From: Yponomeuta sedellus
Taxonomy: Eukaryota; Arthropoda; Insecta; Lepidoptera; Yponomeutidae
DNA: 64,000 bases
Reading direction: 5' to 3'
Assembly: GCA_934045075.1 (NCBI GenBank)
Contig: OW203723.1
Span: forward strand, 18,646,035-18,710,034
Shown one piece after another: positions 45,521-56,076 of this stretch. The first letter of the stretch is position 1. Each line of letters starts with the position of its first letter. The translations under genes and the position numbers were made by a program. The notes below the pieces were generated by a model. That model was given only the letters and a program-made list of their open reading frames with translations, was not told the origin of the DNA and did no database searches.

Positions 45521-45716
45521 TGTCTACGCTTTATATGAAGCGCGGATGACCGCGGGGAAGGAGAAGCGGACCCCGTCCCGCGCCCGCGCACCGACACCAG
45601 CCACTTACTTGCACCTATCTAAAGGTTTAGAACGGACGCATCTTTCTTGTATTTTTTTCGTTCATTATATTTTTTAAAAGCAAGTCATCTTTTATTTATC
45701 GTCCATATTTTGGACA
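45521..45716 (+). repeat. 3' LTR of the BEL/Pao element
   Basis: 196 bp, same sequence as the 5' LTR as far as I can see. A short purine stretch (GGAGGA, 45515-45520) directly upstream is the polypurine-tract candidate. The target duplication GAGGG follows. Confidence 0.95.
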
Positions 45717-45721
45717 GAGGG

Positions 45722-46389
45722 CAATAACAAATAAAATGCTAAATGTTATTTTATGTTTTACCTACAAAAGTCAAGAATTCTGAATAAAAAATAATGAGTT
45801 TACGCGATTCGTGTTACCATGGTAACACAATAAATAAATATGTTTTGAGTTTGACTAGATAAAAGGTTACGGTAACAATAAAACATCATTCCACAATATC
45901 GTATTACCGAATATTATTAACATTCGTTGATTTATGAAAAAGAAAAATATATATATTAACAATGAAAAAAAACTTTCATTGTTAATATATATATTGACTA
46001 GACATGAGGTCTATGGTATAGGTTTTTCCAAAAGAAATTTCAGCACTCATAAACTCTTTTATCATTTCTAGCGGAACGCTTAGACGATGCCCTTTAGAGG
46101 AGACAGTCACTATCCTCATTTGGCTTCCCTAAAGCCAGACAATTACGGTACCCGCCGACTTTGATTGATATCCACGACATACTTGCTTATAAAATCACCG
46201 CAAGTAAGAGGCTCGGACAAAAAAAATAAAAAGGATAAAAAGAAAAACCCGAATGCCAAAATTTGTAAACTTATCAGGCGCGTCTTCTTAAATAAATTTC
46301 TGTTTAGAACTGATTTGGATTCGCCTAGGGTAAACATTCCAAGGGACACTTCAACGCCTTATTGAAGACTTTTTACCTCTTTAGTTACT
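45722..46389. other. Unassigned intergenic DNA with one hairpin
   Basis: AT-rich. The hairpin at 45946-45995 is given separately. A 66-codon frame at 46165-46365 (Lys-rich) has no family signature. Confidence 0.5.
45946..45995. repeat. Perfect hairpin, 22-bp arms
   Basis: Arms 45946-45967 and 45974-45995, exact reverse complements around a 6-nt spacer; AT-rich with an (AT)n part. Confidence 0.9.
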
Positions 46390-46545
46390 GAATAATAACT
46401 TATACATAACACAATCATTTACGCTGGTCCCAAACTAGGATACCCTGTGCTATGATAACCAGGCAAGGACACTGCATAAATGGAAATACTCTCCGACTGT
46501 GACCATGTGTACAGCGGCCCCCAGTGGCGCCGGGCATGATAATCA
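46390..46545. mobile_element. Dispersed family D copy
   Basis: TAATAACTTATACATAACAC, GCTGGTCCCAAACTAGGATA, CCCTGTGCTATGATAACCAG and GGCCCCCAGTGGCGCCGGG in the same order as 18255-18760 and 63170-63470, here without the TTTA array. Confidence 0.6.
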
Positions 46546-46687
46546 GGGTAGGTGAGCGCAAGGTTAAGATAAAAGTTTTATCAGACTATCGGGTAGCGGC
46601 ATCTCGCTTTACGTGGTGAAATAAAGCAAGATGGCGCTACTATAGCCGATGATGGGATAAAACTTTCATCTTGACCTTGTGCTCCCC

Positions 46688-46738
46688 TAGCTGACGTAAT
46701 ACTTATCATTTGATACTTGATAAGTATTACGTCAGCTA
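46688..46738. repeat. Perfect hairpin, 21-bp arms
   Basis: Arms 46688-46708 and 46718-46738 around a 9-nt spacer. The stem contains TGACGTAA and its complement, a CRE/ATF-like half site on both sides. Confidence 0.9.
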
Positions 46739-47507
46739 TGCCTTTAACACACCAACAGTGCGCTGCCTTCAGCCTTTTTTATACACGTCATAATAGCCAG
46801 CGCAACTTGAATTGTTAATACCTTTCGTTTTATTTGTAAAAATTGGCCCAGGACGTTTAGCCTTAGGACGTTTAGCCTTGCATGCAAACCAACATACTTA
46901 CATACCCACGAAAAACCTAACCCCCTTTTTCGCAGTGGGGCGCAGTTTATTTGAATGTCAACCGGGTGTTATGCAAAAATAAACGAGAAAACGGGCTTTA
47001 AATTATTGATAAATTCTTCATAAGTTATAAAGCGTCACTAGCAACTTTGAGGTCAGAAGTTGGGCCTGATTTGGTCTCGATGGAGCGTTTTTGTACCACG
47101 TGACCATAATTACTTTTTGGCAGGCCATTTTGTGAAAAGTTCTCGATGTAGAAATAAAACATTGCCGTTCCAATGGGCATTGTCCTAAATATTGACAATA
47201 GTAACAAATGATACTTTATACTATGCATGAGGTCGAAAAAATAATGCTACAATGTACATGAACAATACTCACAGATGTTTTTTGTATTTTTGTGAATATG
47301 TGTGCGAGTATTTCGACTTTTTATCGTCCGTTTCACACGTGTATGAATGCAGGTTTTATTTTAAAATAAAAAACGCCAAGATCTCAGTGTTCCATAAAAA
47401 AGCAAATATATATTTAAAAAATTATATATTTTTACTTTTGCTCAAATTAGGAGTCTTTTTTGTTTTGTTTATTTAAAGAGATCTTGTATCTAGTCATGGT
47501 TTATAGA
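46739..47507. other. Unassigned intergenic DNA
   Basis: No exon or named repeat. A short direct duplication (AGGACGTTTAGCCTT twice at 46851-46880) is present. Confidence 0.5.
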
Positions 47508-47575
47508 AAGAAAGATAGATAGAATATGCTTTGTTGTACGTATGTACACCAGTAATTACGTATGAGTCATCGTAT
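47508..47575 (-). mobile_element. LINE 3' tail fragment
   Basis: AAAGATAGATAGAATATGCT with TATGTACACCAGTAATTACG, the minus-strand tail of the common LINE family. Confidence 0.6.
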
Positions 47576-48094
47576 CACTAGAAACAGACAGCTCGTAGGA
47601 TCTCAGTTGATGACGTAATTCCGTGCGTGACATTCCGGTTTTGTAGACTTGGGTTCCCTTTTTTCGGCATATAATTTTTCAAAGTAGCCCAAGACTCTCA
47701 AAATTAACATTATCTCGAAAACAATTGTAATAAATAACTAATAACAGTACTTATTTTTTTAGGACAATATACATTTAAAAAAAAATTTTTTCATGTTGTC
47801 CATTGAAATGATATGAAACCGGAACACTTCTTCAAGAGTCTTTAGGAGGTGGCATCTTCCCGATACTGAAGCAAGTTTGAGATTCTCAACATTGCGACAT
47901 AATCATGAAAATATAAAATTATTTGCTCTACATTGTGTGATACGTTTTAATAGTCAATCGTGTTAACCAACGAGGCCGTCAATAAGAGGCGAAAGGCCTA
48001 AGTTAAAAGCAACGCTAAAGACACCCATAATTATTACATCGCACTATATTCTTGAAAAGCCGATGTTATAACGAATGAAGCAATGTTATTGAGC

Positions 48095-48350
48095 ATGTGT
48101 CGGGCTTCCGAGTGGTGGGGCGCTGACGTGGGCGTGACGTCACGCTGCGCCACGACCGGCGGCGGGCTCGCGAACCTTCGAGAAGCCACCGACGTCACCC
48201 GAGGTCTCGCGCATGCGCAGCAGGCCCGACTCCACTGCGCAACGCAGACCGGCCGGTGCCGCGAGCCTTTGCCTAATGATTAACCTCAGATGTAGAGCCG
48301 TAGAGCGGCTTCCGACTCGCCTCGCCGTGGCCAGTAGTCGAATGTCGCAT
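48095..48350. promoter_or_regulatory. CpG-rich block with CRE and NRF1/ewg-type sites
   Basis: A sharply CpG-rich stretch in AT-rich surroundings. It holds a perfect palindrome GTGACGTCAC (48134-48143, CREB/ATF type), a further GACGTCAC at 48191-48198, and CGCGCATGCGCA (48208-48219), the palindrome recognised by NRF1 and its insect homologue erect wing. These are typical for broadly active promoters. No TATA, transcription start or adjacent exon could be identified, so the gene it serves, if any, is unknown. Confidence 0.45.
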
Positions 48351-48394
48351 TTCATCAAGAGCTACCTCTTGAAATAATTATGCACACTAACGCA

Positions 48395-48515
48395 GGTGTA
48401 GATAGATAGAGAACTCTCTAGTGTCCAAAAAAATGTAAATTACACAGATATTTCATAACCTAAGAGCACAGACGGCGGCCTTATCACTAAAAGTTTAAGT
48501 AGTACTTAGGCTCAT
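48395..48515 (-). mobile_element. LINE 3' tail fragment
   Basis: AGATAGATAGAGAACTCTCT, then ATGTAAATTACACAGA and GACGGCGGCCTTATCACTAA, the minus-strand end of the common LINE family. Confidence 0.65.
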
Positions 48516-48899
48516 TTTACAGAATGTCAATGTCAGCTTAGTTCTAAAAGAAACGCCTTTTGTCTTTGCAAAACAAAAAAATAATATACGCGTCGAATTA
48601 ATAATCTCTTCCTTTTTTTAAGTCGGTCAAAAAGGTGTCAAATTCGGTCTTAGTAACAATACAAGTATAATGTAGTTTTGATTTTTAGGTATAAATGCAG
48701 CATACTTGTTTTGGCATCGGGTCGAGGGTCAGTTTTTTAACACCCTGTAGGTCTGGTTTTGGACTTTGTCAGGTTCGTGTGGCCCACTTGGCGCCAGATG
48801 TTAGTGCCAACTAATGCCAAGATCTTCCTTGTCTATTTCGTGCTAATGCGCTTGAAAAATTGAAACACATGCTAGTTACTCGCCCAAAACCATTACAGT

Positions 48900-49015
48900 T
48901 ACCAATAGATAGATAGAATAAATATTCTTTATTGCATGTACACCAGAAATTACATAAGAGAACGGGACAAGTGGCGGCCTAATTACTAAAATAATAAGTA
49001 GCCACTAGGTTAGCG
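48900..49015 (-). mobile_element. LINE 3' tail fragment
   Basis: AATAGATAGATAGAATAAAT, ATTCTTTATTGCATGTACAC and GTGGCGGCCTAATTACTAAA. Same family and orientation as the copy 500 bp to the left. Confidence 0.7.
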
Positions 49016-49279
49016 CTTCCTACACTTTGTTAATTTTCGGTTATCGCATATGAAAATCGACATCTGAATTCAATTCAAGGCTCAAAATCATTTCGTGCTT
49101 TTTTACATCGATTTAGCTGATCAAAAGTTAATGGGCTGCCAGAAAAACTACAAAAAAAACTATTTCTATACACAATGTAAATTCTTTACGTTGAAATAAA
49201 TTTAATGGAATTAAATATATAAAAGTAAAAGGCGACTAAGGGACACAAACCGGGGGGTGGGCAGCAGCGCCCCATGCAG

Positions 49280-49415
49280 TACAATTCCACCGAACTGTGA
49301 TCCCCAACCTGAATGCCCAGCGTGGGGATTATGGGCATTACCCCCTATGATAGCACAACGTGGTGCTCTTTAGGGGAGGGCTATGTCCAGCAGTGGACTA
49401 GTAGCGTCTGACAAT
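49280..49415 (+). mobile_element. Dispersed family G, contiguous copy
   Basis: Has the left block (GTGATCCCCAACCTGAATGC, CCAGCGTGGGGATTATGGG), the join GATAGCACAACGTGGTGCTC, and the right block GGGAGGGCTATGTCCAGCAG with a (GAT)n-type tail. It shows what the 27741-28268 copy looked like before the LINE inserted. Confidence 0.75.
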
Positions 49416-50417
49416 GATGATGATGAAATATATAAAATGAAAACAGCATTTTGTGACTATCAACTCGCATTCGCTGCACCGTACTAAACTATTCTAGAAA
49501 TTTATACGCAAAAGTGATTCTCTGAAATATATATCACTACAACGGAGAGCTATTGGAGAGCTATTTTACTAGCTACTAGCATACCACTTACTGGTATGGT
49601 CGTCACGGTCGCACTTCTAGCAAACGATAAGCGCTGTGAGGTATGCTGTCTGCCCTACAATGTATTGGTAGCAATTGGAAAGCGGTGTAGACAGGGTGTT
49701 CGTTTAGTCAGTTAAAATTGTTACAGGGGAGGTAAGCAGTAACGTTCCGCCGAGTCTAAAAAAACTGTATTTGGATTTTCAGAATTACTTTATATACCTA
49801 ATTATTGTCACACTACTGATCCAATGCAGAAAGATGTAAACGAAACAAAGGCATGGCAGTGAAGACTTACGGCCTAAGTTTTAACAACGCTGTCTAAAGT
49901 AGTCTGTTTTGAGTGTAACCGCAGATCAATTAAAGTGACTCTGAGGAGCGCTTTAGAAAAATTGTGTTTTATAATACAGTTATCATGTGCATCCTCTGCG
50001 CGGCTGAGAATTCGAGCAAATTTTAGGATAAAATGTCCCAAAGTAACTTTTCGTATAATTTTTATTTTTATATTAAAAATGATACGAAAATAATTATTTT
50101 TATTTAATTTTTTTTTCAAAACACCTTTGTGTACTACTCCAACTTATATTTATAAGCCCTGAAATGATGTTTTTTGAAACACCCTTTATTTCACAAAATA
50201 TGTGTTGATGTTGTTTTATTATATAACTCAATTAATGGGTGCCATGATACGATGTTTCTCAACAGACGTATTGACGTAACATTGAGCCAATGACGAGAAT
50301 GTGCCAATCTTTGGCGTTAAGCTCAAGTATGAGTGAAAAATAAACATAGGTATATTCGTTAGCACAATGTGGGACTATACGTAAGTGTATTTCTCAATGA
50401 TTCGCGATACTCATGCA
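49416..50417. other. Unassigned intergenic DNA
   Basis: No gene or named repeat seen. Confidence 0.5.
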
Positions 50418-50419
50418 TA

Positions 50420-50553
50420 TTAAACGGGTTAAATCGCGATTATTTATTAGGTAAAACGTAATTACCTTATTTCTCGACGTTTCGGCAGCGTCACAGTAGT
50501 CTCAGGTAGACCGGTCGCGGGTCTAATAAATAATCGCGATTAGACCCGTTTAA
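50420..50553. mobile_element. MITE family M4 with TA duplication
   Basis: 134 bp with about 32-bp inverted ends: TTAAACGGGTTAAATCGCG at the left and the complement CGCGATTAGACCCGTTTAA at the right. TA stands on both sides (50418-50419, 50554-50555). This fits a Tc1/mariner-type non-autonomous element, although TTAA at both ends would also allow a piggyBac reading. Half copy at 53368-53468, 46-bp remnant at 63215-63260. Confidence 0.8.
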
Positions 50554-50889
50554 TATATAGCTAAATAGCTACGTAAGTGCACTTCAATCACTTACGTTAC
50601 GAGGCACTACGAAAGTTGTAGAGTCATCCTGCTGTCGACTAGACCTAGGTACTAAGCAGGCTTAGCAAGTTCCCTGTCCATGAGTGGTATATGACTCAGA
50701 GGAGTATATTGGAATAAGTTCATGAGTCACATTTGACTCATTTTCATTACATCTTCCGGCATACAACTATCTAACTGTGGACGTAGGGTATTGGAATTTA
50801 ATTATATCTTGGACAGGGAAGTTGTTAGGATAACCGGCCCAGTATGTCAAGAAATTCGAGCAGAATCTACTTGACAGGTTAATTTCTCC

Positions 50890-51008
50890 ATCGTAGGTTG
50901 TCTGGAAGAAATTTCTCTAAGCAATAAGCGCGCCAATTGTACTGTATCTTGATAAATATTTTATGTTTGCTTTTTCCTGGTGTACAATAAAGAATATTCT
51001 TATCTTAT
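50890..51008 (+). mobile_element. LINE 3' UTR fragment
   Basis: TTGTCTGGAAGAAATTTCTC to TCCTGGTGTACAATAAAGAA and ATTCTTATCTTATCTTAA. Very similar to 22015-22142. A related minus-strand tail (GATAAGATAAGATAAAAATG, TATTGCACAG) lies at 51465-51505. Confidence 0.75.
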
Positions 51009-51911
51009 CTTAATTTATTAATTTAATGACTTTCGGAAAAGAAAAATTTCTGGATAACGAATTTGACTAAAGGAATAAGTACCACTTTTCATCGTTGCCT
51101 CAGAAGGAAAATAACAAATCACTTAAAGGATCAACATTGCAAGCAACTATAGCAAGTTAAATTTATCTTTAACTCTTGAAAACCTGTGGTATACCACCAC
51201 AGGTCTTCAGGAGTGGAGTTTCTAAGTCAATAAAACCATGAAAATTAAGTCATATTTTTTTCATACAGACTCACTGACAAACCCTATAAGGAACTTTCTG
51301 TTTACCATCGTGAAATGACAGAACGTCTTCAGATTAGCAATTTGAAGTGGCAGTGCCCCCTCCACACCAACGATAACCGATGGGGTAAAAAATTCTGGAG
51401 TAAGAAGTTTGTAATACGTATGAAGATTTACAATAGTTGCTACTGGTACTGATTGTATAAGATAGGATAAGATAAGATAAAAATGTATATATTGCACAGA
51501 AAAAAAACCAGAATATAAAATACAAAGAGAATTTTGCGTACGTACCTACTTTGCGTACCTTCTTTCTATGATCTGAGGTGTACACCATAAATATCAGAAT
51601 TAAGGTGCATGCTAGGACAGATTTAAGGTGCATGCTAGGACTTAATAGAAGTTCCAGGTGTCCCCACACTAGGCTAGGCCTGTGACATGGGTAACCAGTT
51701 GTATTTAAAAGCGAAAACAAATTAAATGTTATTAAATTTTAGCTTTAACACTATTGGAGCACCAGAGAGGACATAAAGTGCGTATTGGAATGAATTTGCA
51801 GTAATACAGAGCTTTAGCACGCCTCACGTGTGGTTTTCTAGTTCCTATCAAACGAATGAATGGATGGGTTTATTTACTTTTAAAAATATAAGTTATATTA
51901 ACTTAGATATG
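51009..51911. other. Mostly unassigned intergenic DNA
   Basis: Contains a GATAA-type tail of a minus-strand LINE (51465-51545) and a direct duplication of TTAAGGTGCATGCTAGGAC at about 51600-51640. No gene. Confidence 0.5.
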
Positions 51912-52142
51912 AATGCCATGTAGTGGCAGTCGTTAAGCCATGTCAGAGGCCTTATAGGAGGCTTGATACTCGTTACTTCCGACAGTAAGGCCCGCCACCG
52001 TCTTACAATCCTCCAACAACTCGGACTAAGCCCCTATAGTAGAAATGAAATGAAAATGAAAATAATGGTGTATGGCCGAACCTTCCTGCGATGCAAAACG
52101 AGACCCATGACCAAAAGTGGGGACACCCAAGGATTGATATCG
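51912..52142 (+). mobile_element. 5S-SINE family S, diverged 5'-truncated copy
   Basis: CATGTAGTGGCAGTCGTTAA to GTGGGGACACCCAAGGATTG. An extra GAAATGAAATGAAAATGAAA stretch at 52042-52063 has expanded inside the body. Confidence 0.7.
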
Positions 52143-52479
52143 ATACACAAAGAGCAATAAAACAAAGTGAGAGATGACACGCTGCCACCGTGTTGTCCAC
52201 GAGCCTAGACTATCTAGGCTGGCAAAGGATAATACATATTTCATGGGGCATTATACGCTTCTATAATAAAATCCCTGAAGATATATGTATTAAGCTTGCC
52301 TGAAATGCGGTTCAAAAAATACGAGTATATTGAGCACACTTTGTGCCAAAAGGGCTACAACAACATAAAGGATTATTTAGATGACAATGATGTCTGGAAT
52401 TAAAGCCAGTACAATGCATGTGTTCTATGTCTTATAATAATTATGTAAACTATTTTAATAAAGGATTTTGAAAAGACTA

Positions 52480-52650
52480 AGTTTGGAGTTTTCTTGTCCA
52501 TTTTTTCTCCAAAATTATCTAGATTTTGAAATGGACAACTAGTTTGAATTGTAACGTTCATTAAGCCGCAGTTTCTGCGCTACTTTGAATCCTTTTTTTT
52601 ACTTGCCCTTTTTGTGTCAAAGGACTGGGGAGTTCATTAAATATTCGTTC
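52480..52650 (+). repeat. Dispersed repeat R, uninterrupted at its join to a SINE
   Basis: TTTTGAAATGGACAACTAG, GTAACGTTCATTAAGCCGC, CTTTTTGTGTCAAAGGACTG and GGGGAGTTCATTAAATATTC, then directly GTTCTCGACTGGTCG. It is the reference for the empty site of the insertion at 3731-4380. Confidence 0.75.
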
Positions 52651-52654
52651 TCGA

Positions 52655-52780
52655 CTGGTCGATATCAACCCTCGTATGTCCCTACTGCTGGGGCACGGGT
52701 CTCTACCTGCATCGCAGGAAGGTTAAGCCATACTCCACCACGAGGGCCAAGTGCGAGTTGGTGGTTGGTCTCGTCGCGTT
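52655..52780 (-). mobile_element. 5S-SINE family S, 3' fragment
   Basis: GGTCGATATCAACCCTCGTA, CTGCTGGGGCACGGGTCTC and TGGTTGGTCTCGTCG flanks as at 4384-4512. Confidence 0.75.
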
Positions 52781-53214
52781 TCATTTCATTTTGTTATCTA
52801 TTGTATAGAGTTGATAGATCTTAATACACAAAGAAGAAACAAAAATAGCATTATTTTGCCTGTAATATACCAACATTATGGGTGAACGCCTATTTCTAGA
52901 ACAGAGACCGCGTAAATACGTTAACCGAACCGGTTCACGTTCGATACATTTGAAAATGGAAAAAAAATTACGTCAGTTAGCCACGAGAATAGATTCGGGT
53001 TATGTTTTGATGCCATTACTGTCTTTACATAAATAGTAGATAAAATTCAATAACAAACATATAGAAATAGGTAGCTATTTTAAAAACCGGTAGAGGTGTC
53101 CCATGGAATATATACATTGTAATCGTTTTGACTTTACTCTGTCGTCAATCCCGCGCCACATTATTACATTTTGACATTATGTGTATTCTCTTTGGGGCAC
53201 TAACCCGTGCTGAG
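52781..53214. other. Unassigned intergenic DNA
   Basis: No gene or named repeat. The GTAAATACGTTAACCGAACC stretch at 52914 recurs in diverged form at 54343. Confidence 0.45.
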
Positions 53215-53470
53215 GTCAATTTTTAAAAACCTATTTAGAGGCTAAAAATTCCACCCATGCCGGTTCACCCACCCTGGTCTAGCTGTTAAGGCGCTTGTCT
53301 ACAAAGACAGAGGTTGTGGGCTCGATTCCCACTGTGGCCGCTGTACATTTGTACAAGAGGGTCAGTCTGGGTCTACCCGAGACCACGGCAACTGTAACGC
53401 TGCCGAAACGTCGGGAAATAAGGTAATTACGTTTTACCTAATAAATAATCGCGATTTGACCCGTTTAATA
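53205..53470 (+). mobile_element. Composite: T-SINE tail, second tRNA-like head, MITE M4 half
   Basis: At 53205-53262 the family T tail and edge blocks occur on the minus strand. At 53272-53340 there is a different tRNA-like head with a perfect T-stem (GTGGG/CCCAC around CTCGATT) and A-box-like TGGTCTAGCTGTTAAGGCG. From 53368 the right half of MITE M4 follows to CCCGTTTAA at 53468. Whether the tRNA-like head and the M4 half belong to one element is not clear; the same ACGTTTCGGCAGCG block stands inside M4 at 50480. Confidence 0.6.
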
Positions 53471-53850
53471 CTATGTAACAGTCTGGGTGTATTTTCACGT
53501 TTGTGACGTCCTTGCCGTAAAGTCAAAAAGTGAAAAGAAATTTATTCACTTATAGTGAATTTTTATAAAACAAAATGTTTACTTAATAAACGTCAAAGCT
53601 AGTTTCACTACTAATAGATATGGAGCAGAAACGAACAAAGAAACTCCACGTTAATTCTTTTCAAAACAGCAGATTACAAGGTATCCTAGTTTCGCTTCGG
53701 GCCAAGAGAAGTTATTGTATTGTCTGGAAGTTATTATTATTATTTACCACCTAGTAGTTACAAAATGCCCCAGGAAAGCGAACACTTGTGACGGTTGATA
53801 TTCCTTTGACAATCCAATATGTATTTAAAGAGTTTACATATAATAATATT

Positions 53851-54042
53851 AAATTCAAAAACCTATTTAGAGGCTAAAAATTTCACCCATGCCGGGATTC
53901 GAACCCGCAACCTCTGGCTATCAGTGCCAGCGCTCTACCAATTGAGCGCAATTGGTAGAGCGCTGGCACGGATAGCCAGAGGTTGCGGGTTCGAATCCCG
54001 GCATGGGTGAAATTTTTAGCCTCTAAATAGGTTTTTGAATTT
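53851..54042. repeat. Near-perfect palindrome of a tRNA-SINE, 94-bp arms
   Basis: Arms 53851-53944 and 53949-54042 are reverse complements with one mismatch (near 53922) and a 4-nt centre AGCG. Each arm holds most of the family T tRNA-like part (B box GGTTCGAATCCC) and its tail. On the right the element continues to 54078 with TTAGCACGGGTTAGTGCATT; on the left it does not. Confidence 0.95.
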
Positions 54043-54129
54043 GTTCCTTAGCACGGGTTAGTGCATTAAAAATAAAAATAGTATAATATTAAATTCTTTA
54101 CTGTACAGAAATTAAGTTCTTGTAGATAC

Positions 54130-54290
54130 ATTCTTTGTGTATGTATGCTATGTCCAGCAGTGGACTACATAATATAGCTTGAAGAAGAAGAATATACATT
54201 CTTTGCCTGTAATACGCAGATTTGATTGTTAAATCCTTCCTGCGATGCAGGAAGAGACCTGTGCCCCAGCAGTGGGGACAGACGAGGCAG
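54130..54290. mobile_element. Fragments of families G and S
   Basis: CTATGTCCAGCAGTGGAC at 54148-54165 with a GAA tail is a G end. CCTTCCTGCGATGCAGGAAG to CCCCAGCAGTGGGGACAGAC at 54235-54282 is the last 48 bp of a 5S-SINE. Confidence 0.6.
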
Positions 54291-54539
54291 TGTCTATTTT
54301 TGGACATGCATAAAAGACTAAAACTTATCTACCTACGTTAGTAAATACGCTAATCGAACCGGTTCATGTTTTTTATAACCTACGCGTGTAAAATTAAACA
54401 TGTACTTTAGTTTAACTTTAAATTTTCTTATTAATCTACCGTAACAATGTAACAAATCTCCAGACCTTGAAACAATATTATTTTAACGCGGGGTGTAGAC
54501 CTGCAATATATTTAATAAACCCGTAGACTCCGGGTTAAG

Positions 54540-54594
54540 GCTCTTTGGGGTGCTAAATAGTGCCACCAATGGAATGAAAGCCATCTATTGTTTT
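54540..54594. repeat. Fold-back MITE M3 terminus
   Basis: GGGGTGCTAAATAGTGCCACCAATGGAATGAAA matches the M3 end (as two blocks under 20 bp: GGTGCTAAATAGTGCC and ACCAATGGAATGAAA). The partner end is at 55215-55245 after the P-SINE and M3 body, so the SINE may sit inside the MITE. Confidence 0.5.
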
Positions 54595-54599
54595 AGACG

Positions 54600-54955
54600 A
54601 CCTCTGTGGCGGTAGCGGTATTGCGTCTGCCTACCATGCAAGAGGTCTCGGGTTCGAATCCCGGCTGGGAACAAAAAAAGCCCAGCCCTCCTATTACGTA
54701 GCACTCCACTCTATCGAGTGAAGCATTTAGACGACTCCTAAGTGTGAAAAAATGTATGCATTTGACAGCCGGAGTAGCTTAAAAAAAGCAAAAATCAACG
54801 TCACTCAACTCAGTCGATAATTACGTAATAATGCCCCTGGTCTTGGATGTTTACATGTTTGTGATGTCGTTGTTTCTGGTTCCCATGACACAGGGTATCC
54901 TAGTGTGGGGCCAGAAGCAATGTATGTGCTTGTATGTAAATGTTATGTTATAATA
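54600..54955 (+). mobile_element. tRNA-headed SINE family P, copy 2
   Basis: The tRNA-like head at about 54601-54670 (TGTGGCGGTAGCGGTATTGC, B box GGTTCGAATCCC, GGCTGGGAAC) is followed by CTATTACGTAGCACTCCACT, GACAGCCGGAGTAGCTTAAA, and CACTAGGATACCCTG-type sequence up to GTGCTTGTATGTAAATGTTA. Head and body are in one order here, so this copy is the better reference for the family. Confidence 0.7.
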
Positions 54956-55245
54956 CGTTTTTTTTTCGTAAAAGTAAACATAAATCTTAACCACTGTAAC
55001 AACTATTTTAGAGCCTACAGTCTACAACCGAGGATTAAAACGTAGGACTTTAATAGATTTCCAAAAACGTTAATTTTAAGCGGAAATCGATTAAAGTCCT
55101 AAGATATCGATACTACGTTCTAGGCTGTATGTTCCAAATATAGTTATCACGGATATTGAGATTTTTGATAGGTACTTATTAAAAATAAACGTATTTAAAC
55201 AAGTTGTAATTTGTATTCCAATGGTAGCGCTAGTTAGCCACCCAA
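54956..55245. mobile_element. Fold-back MITE family M3, copy 3
   Basis: CTTAACCACTGTAACAACTA against TAGTTATCACGGATATTGAG, and AGTCCTAAGAT against AGGACTTTAAT, in a 290-bp imperfect palindrome ending CAATGGTAGCGCTAGTTAGC. Confidence 0.75.
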
Positions 55246-56076
55246 AGCGCCTTAAACTCAAAGCGGTGGCAGCCCTATTTGCCAGGGGCATATTCACGCG
55301 CAGCAAACCCCAAATGATTCCAATCGTTTTCCTGTCAAATTCCATTGTAATTACTAAAGCAAACGTCAGGATTTCAACAGGATTTGGTGAGCACAATAAG
55401 GCCCCAAGCCAGCGTCGTGGCCATGGCCGTGCGTGGCCAATCATGGCCCATTGTGTACAGTCAAATTACTCCGTGGGATTATTAAATTAATACGACTTCA
55501 GCACGAAAGCATAAATGGAAATCCCAAGATTTCTATTCTAAGCACGATCTAAACCTGGCGGTAAGCAGTAAAAATAACTTTTATAGCTCTACTTAGAGAA
55601 TAGTATTATAAAAAGTGGTCAGTGACGCATGCGCCGCTGCTTAAATTAGCCTTACATCCAATTAAGTTTGTCCCAAATCAAAACAAAAAACTTGAACGCG
55701 TCCGAAAATACATAGCACGTTTAACTTAGATAGCCTGTCATGACCTTTTCCATGAACTGATGTTGCAACTAGGGTTATCTCCTCGTGAGGGCACTCCTCT
55801 GCGGATAGTAGCATGGAAACTTTGCATACCAACTATAATTTATGACTTTCTACTGCTTTTATTGAATTATCTGCAAAACTTTCTTCCACTATAATTTATT
55901 CGGTCTCCGGCTACACGTACTTGAGGGGTTAGGAAATTTTGTTTTACACCCACGTAACACAGAAACTAGAAGAAAGATTGAGGAAAGAAGTATAGCAAGT
56001 AAAGACGTCCCAGGCAGACATATACTTCGACCAAATAGCGGATGTATTAGCAAAGAACAAGATAAAAATACTATTT
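55246..56076. other. Unassigned intergenic DNA
   Basis: Includes frames of 89 codons (plus strand) and 117 codons (minus strand), part of which run through the MITE. No family motif, so not called as genes. Confidence 0.5.

Larger units (their letters stand above)
39072..45716 (+). mobile_element. Complete BEL/Pao LTR retrotransposon
   Basis: 6645 bp bounded by two 196-bp LTRs (TGTCTACG...TTTGGACA) and flanked by the duplication GAGGG (39067-39071 and 45717-45721). From left to right: PBS candidate, about 1 kb leader, gag (N-terminal part plus DUF1759 and zinc knuckles), aspartic protease, reverse transcriptase with YIDD, the Pao-type A17 region, RNase H, integrase and a DUF5641-like C-terminus. 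All are in the order usual for BEL/Pao elements. I see no LTR difference, which indicates a recent insertion. Three frame breaks (about 40471-40475, 42995-43011 and 43838-43843) interrupt the single long gag-pol frame normally found. No env-like ORF follows the integrase. Confidence 0.95.

Noticed and set aside
45489..45677. 62-codon frame overlapping the 3' LTR
   Set aside because: It is an LTR-internal frame, repeated at 39007-39228; no protein function is expected.
50420..50553. PiggyBac assignment because of TTAA at both ends
   Set aside because: The ends following TTAA start with ACGGG, not the CCY usual for piggyBac, and TA flanks explain all three copies. Left open but not preferred.
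53272..53340. Functional tRNA gene with a perfect T arm
   Set aside because: The anticodon loop is only about 6 nt and the acceptor stem does not pair; it is best read as a SINE head.
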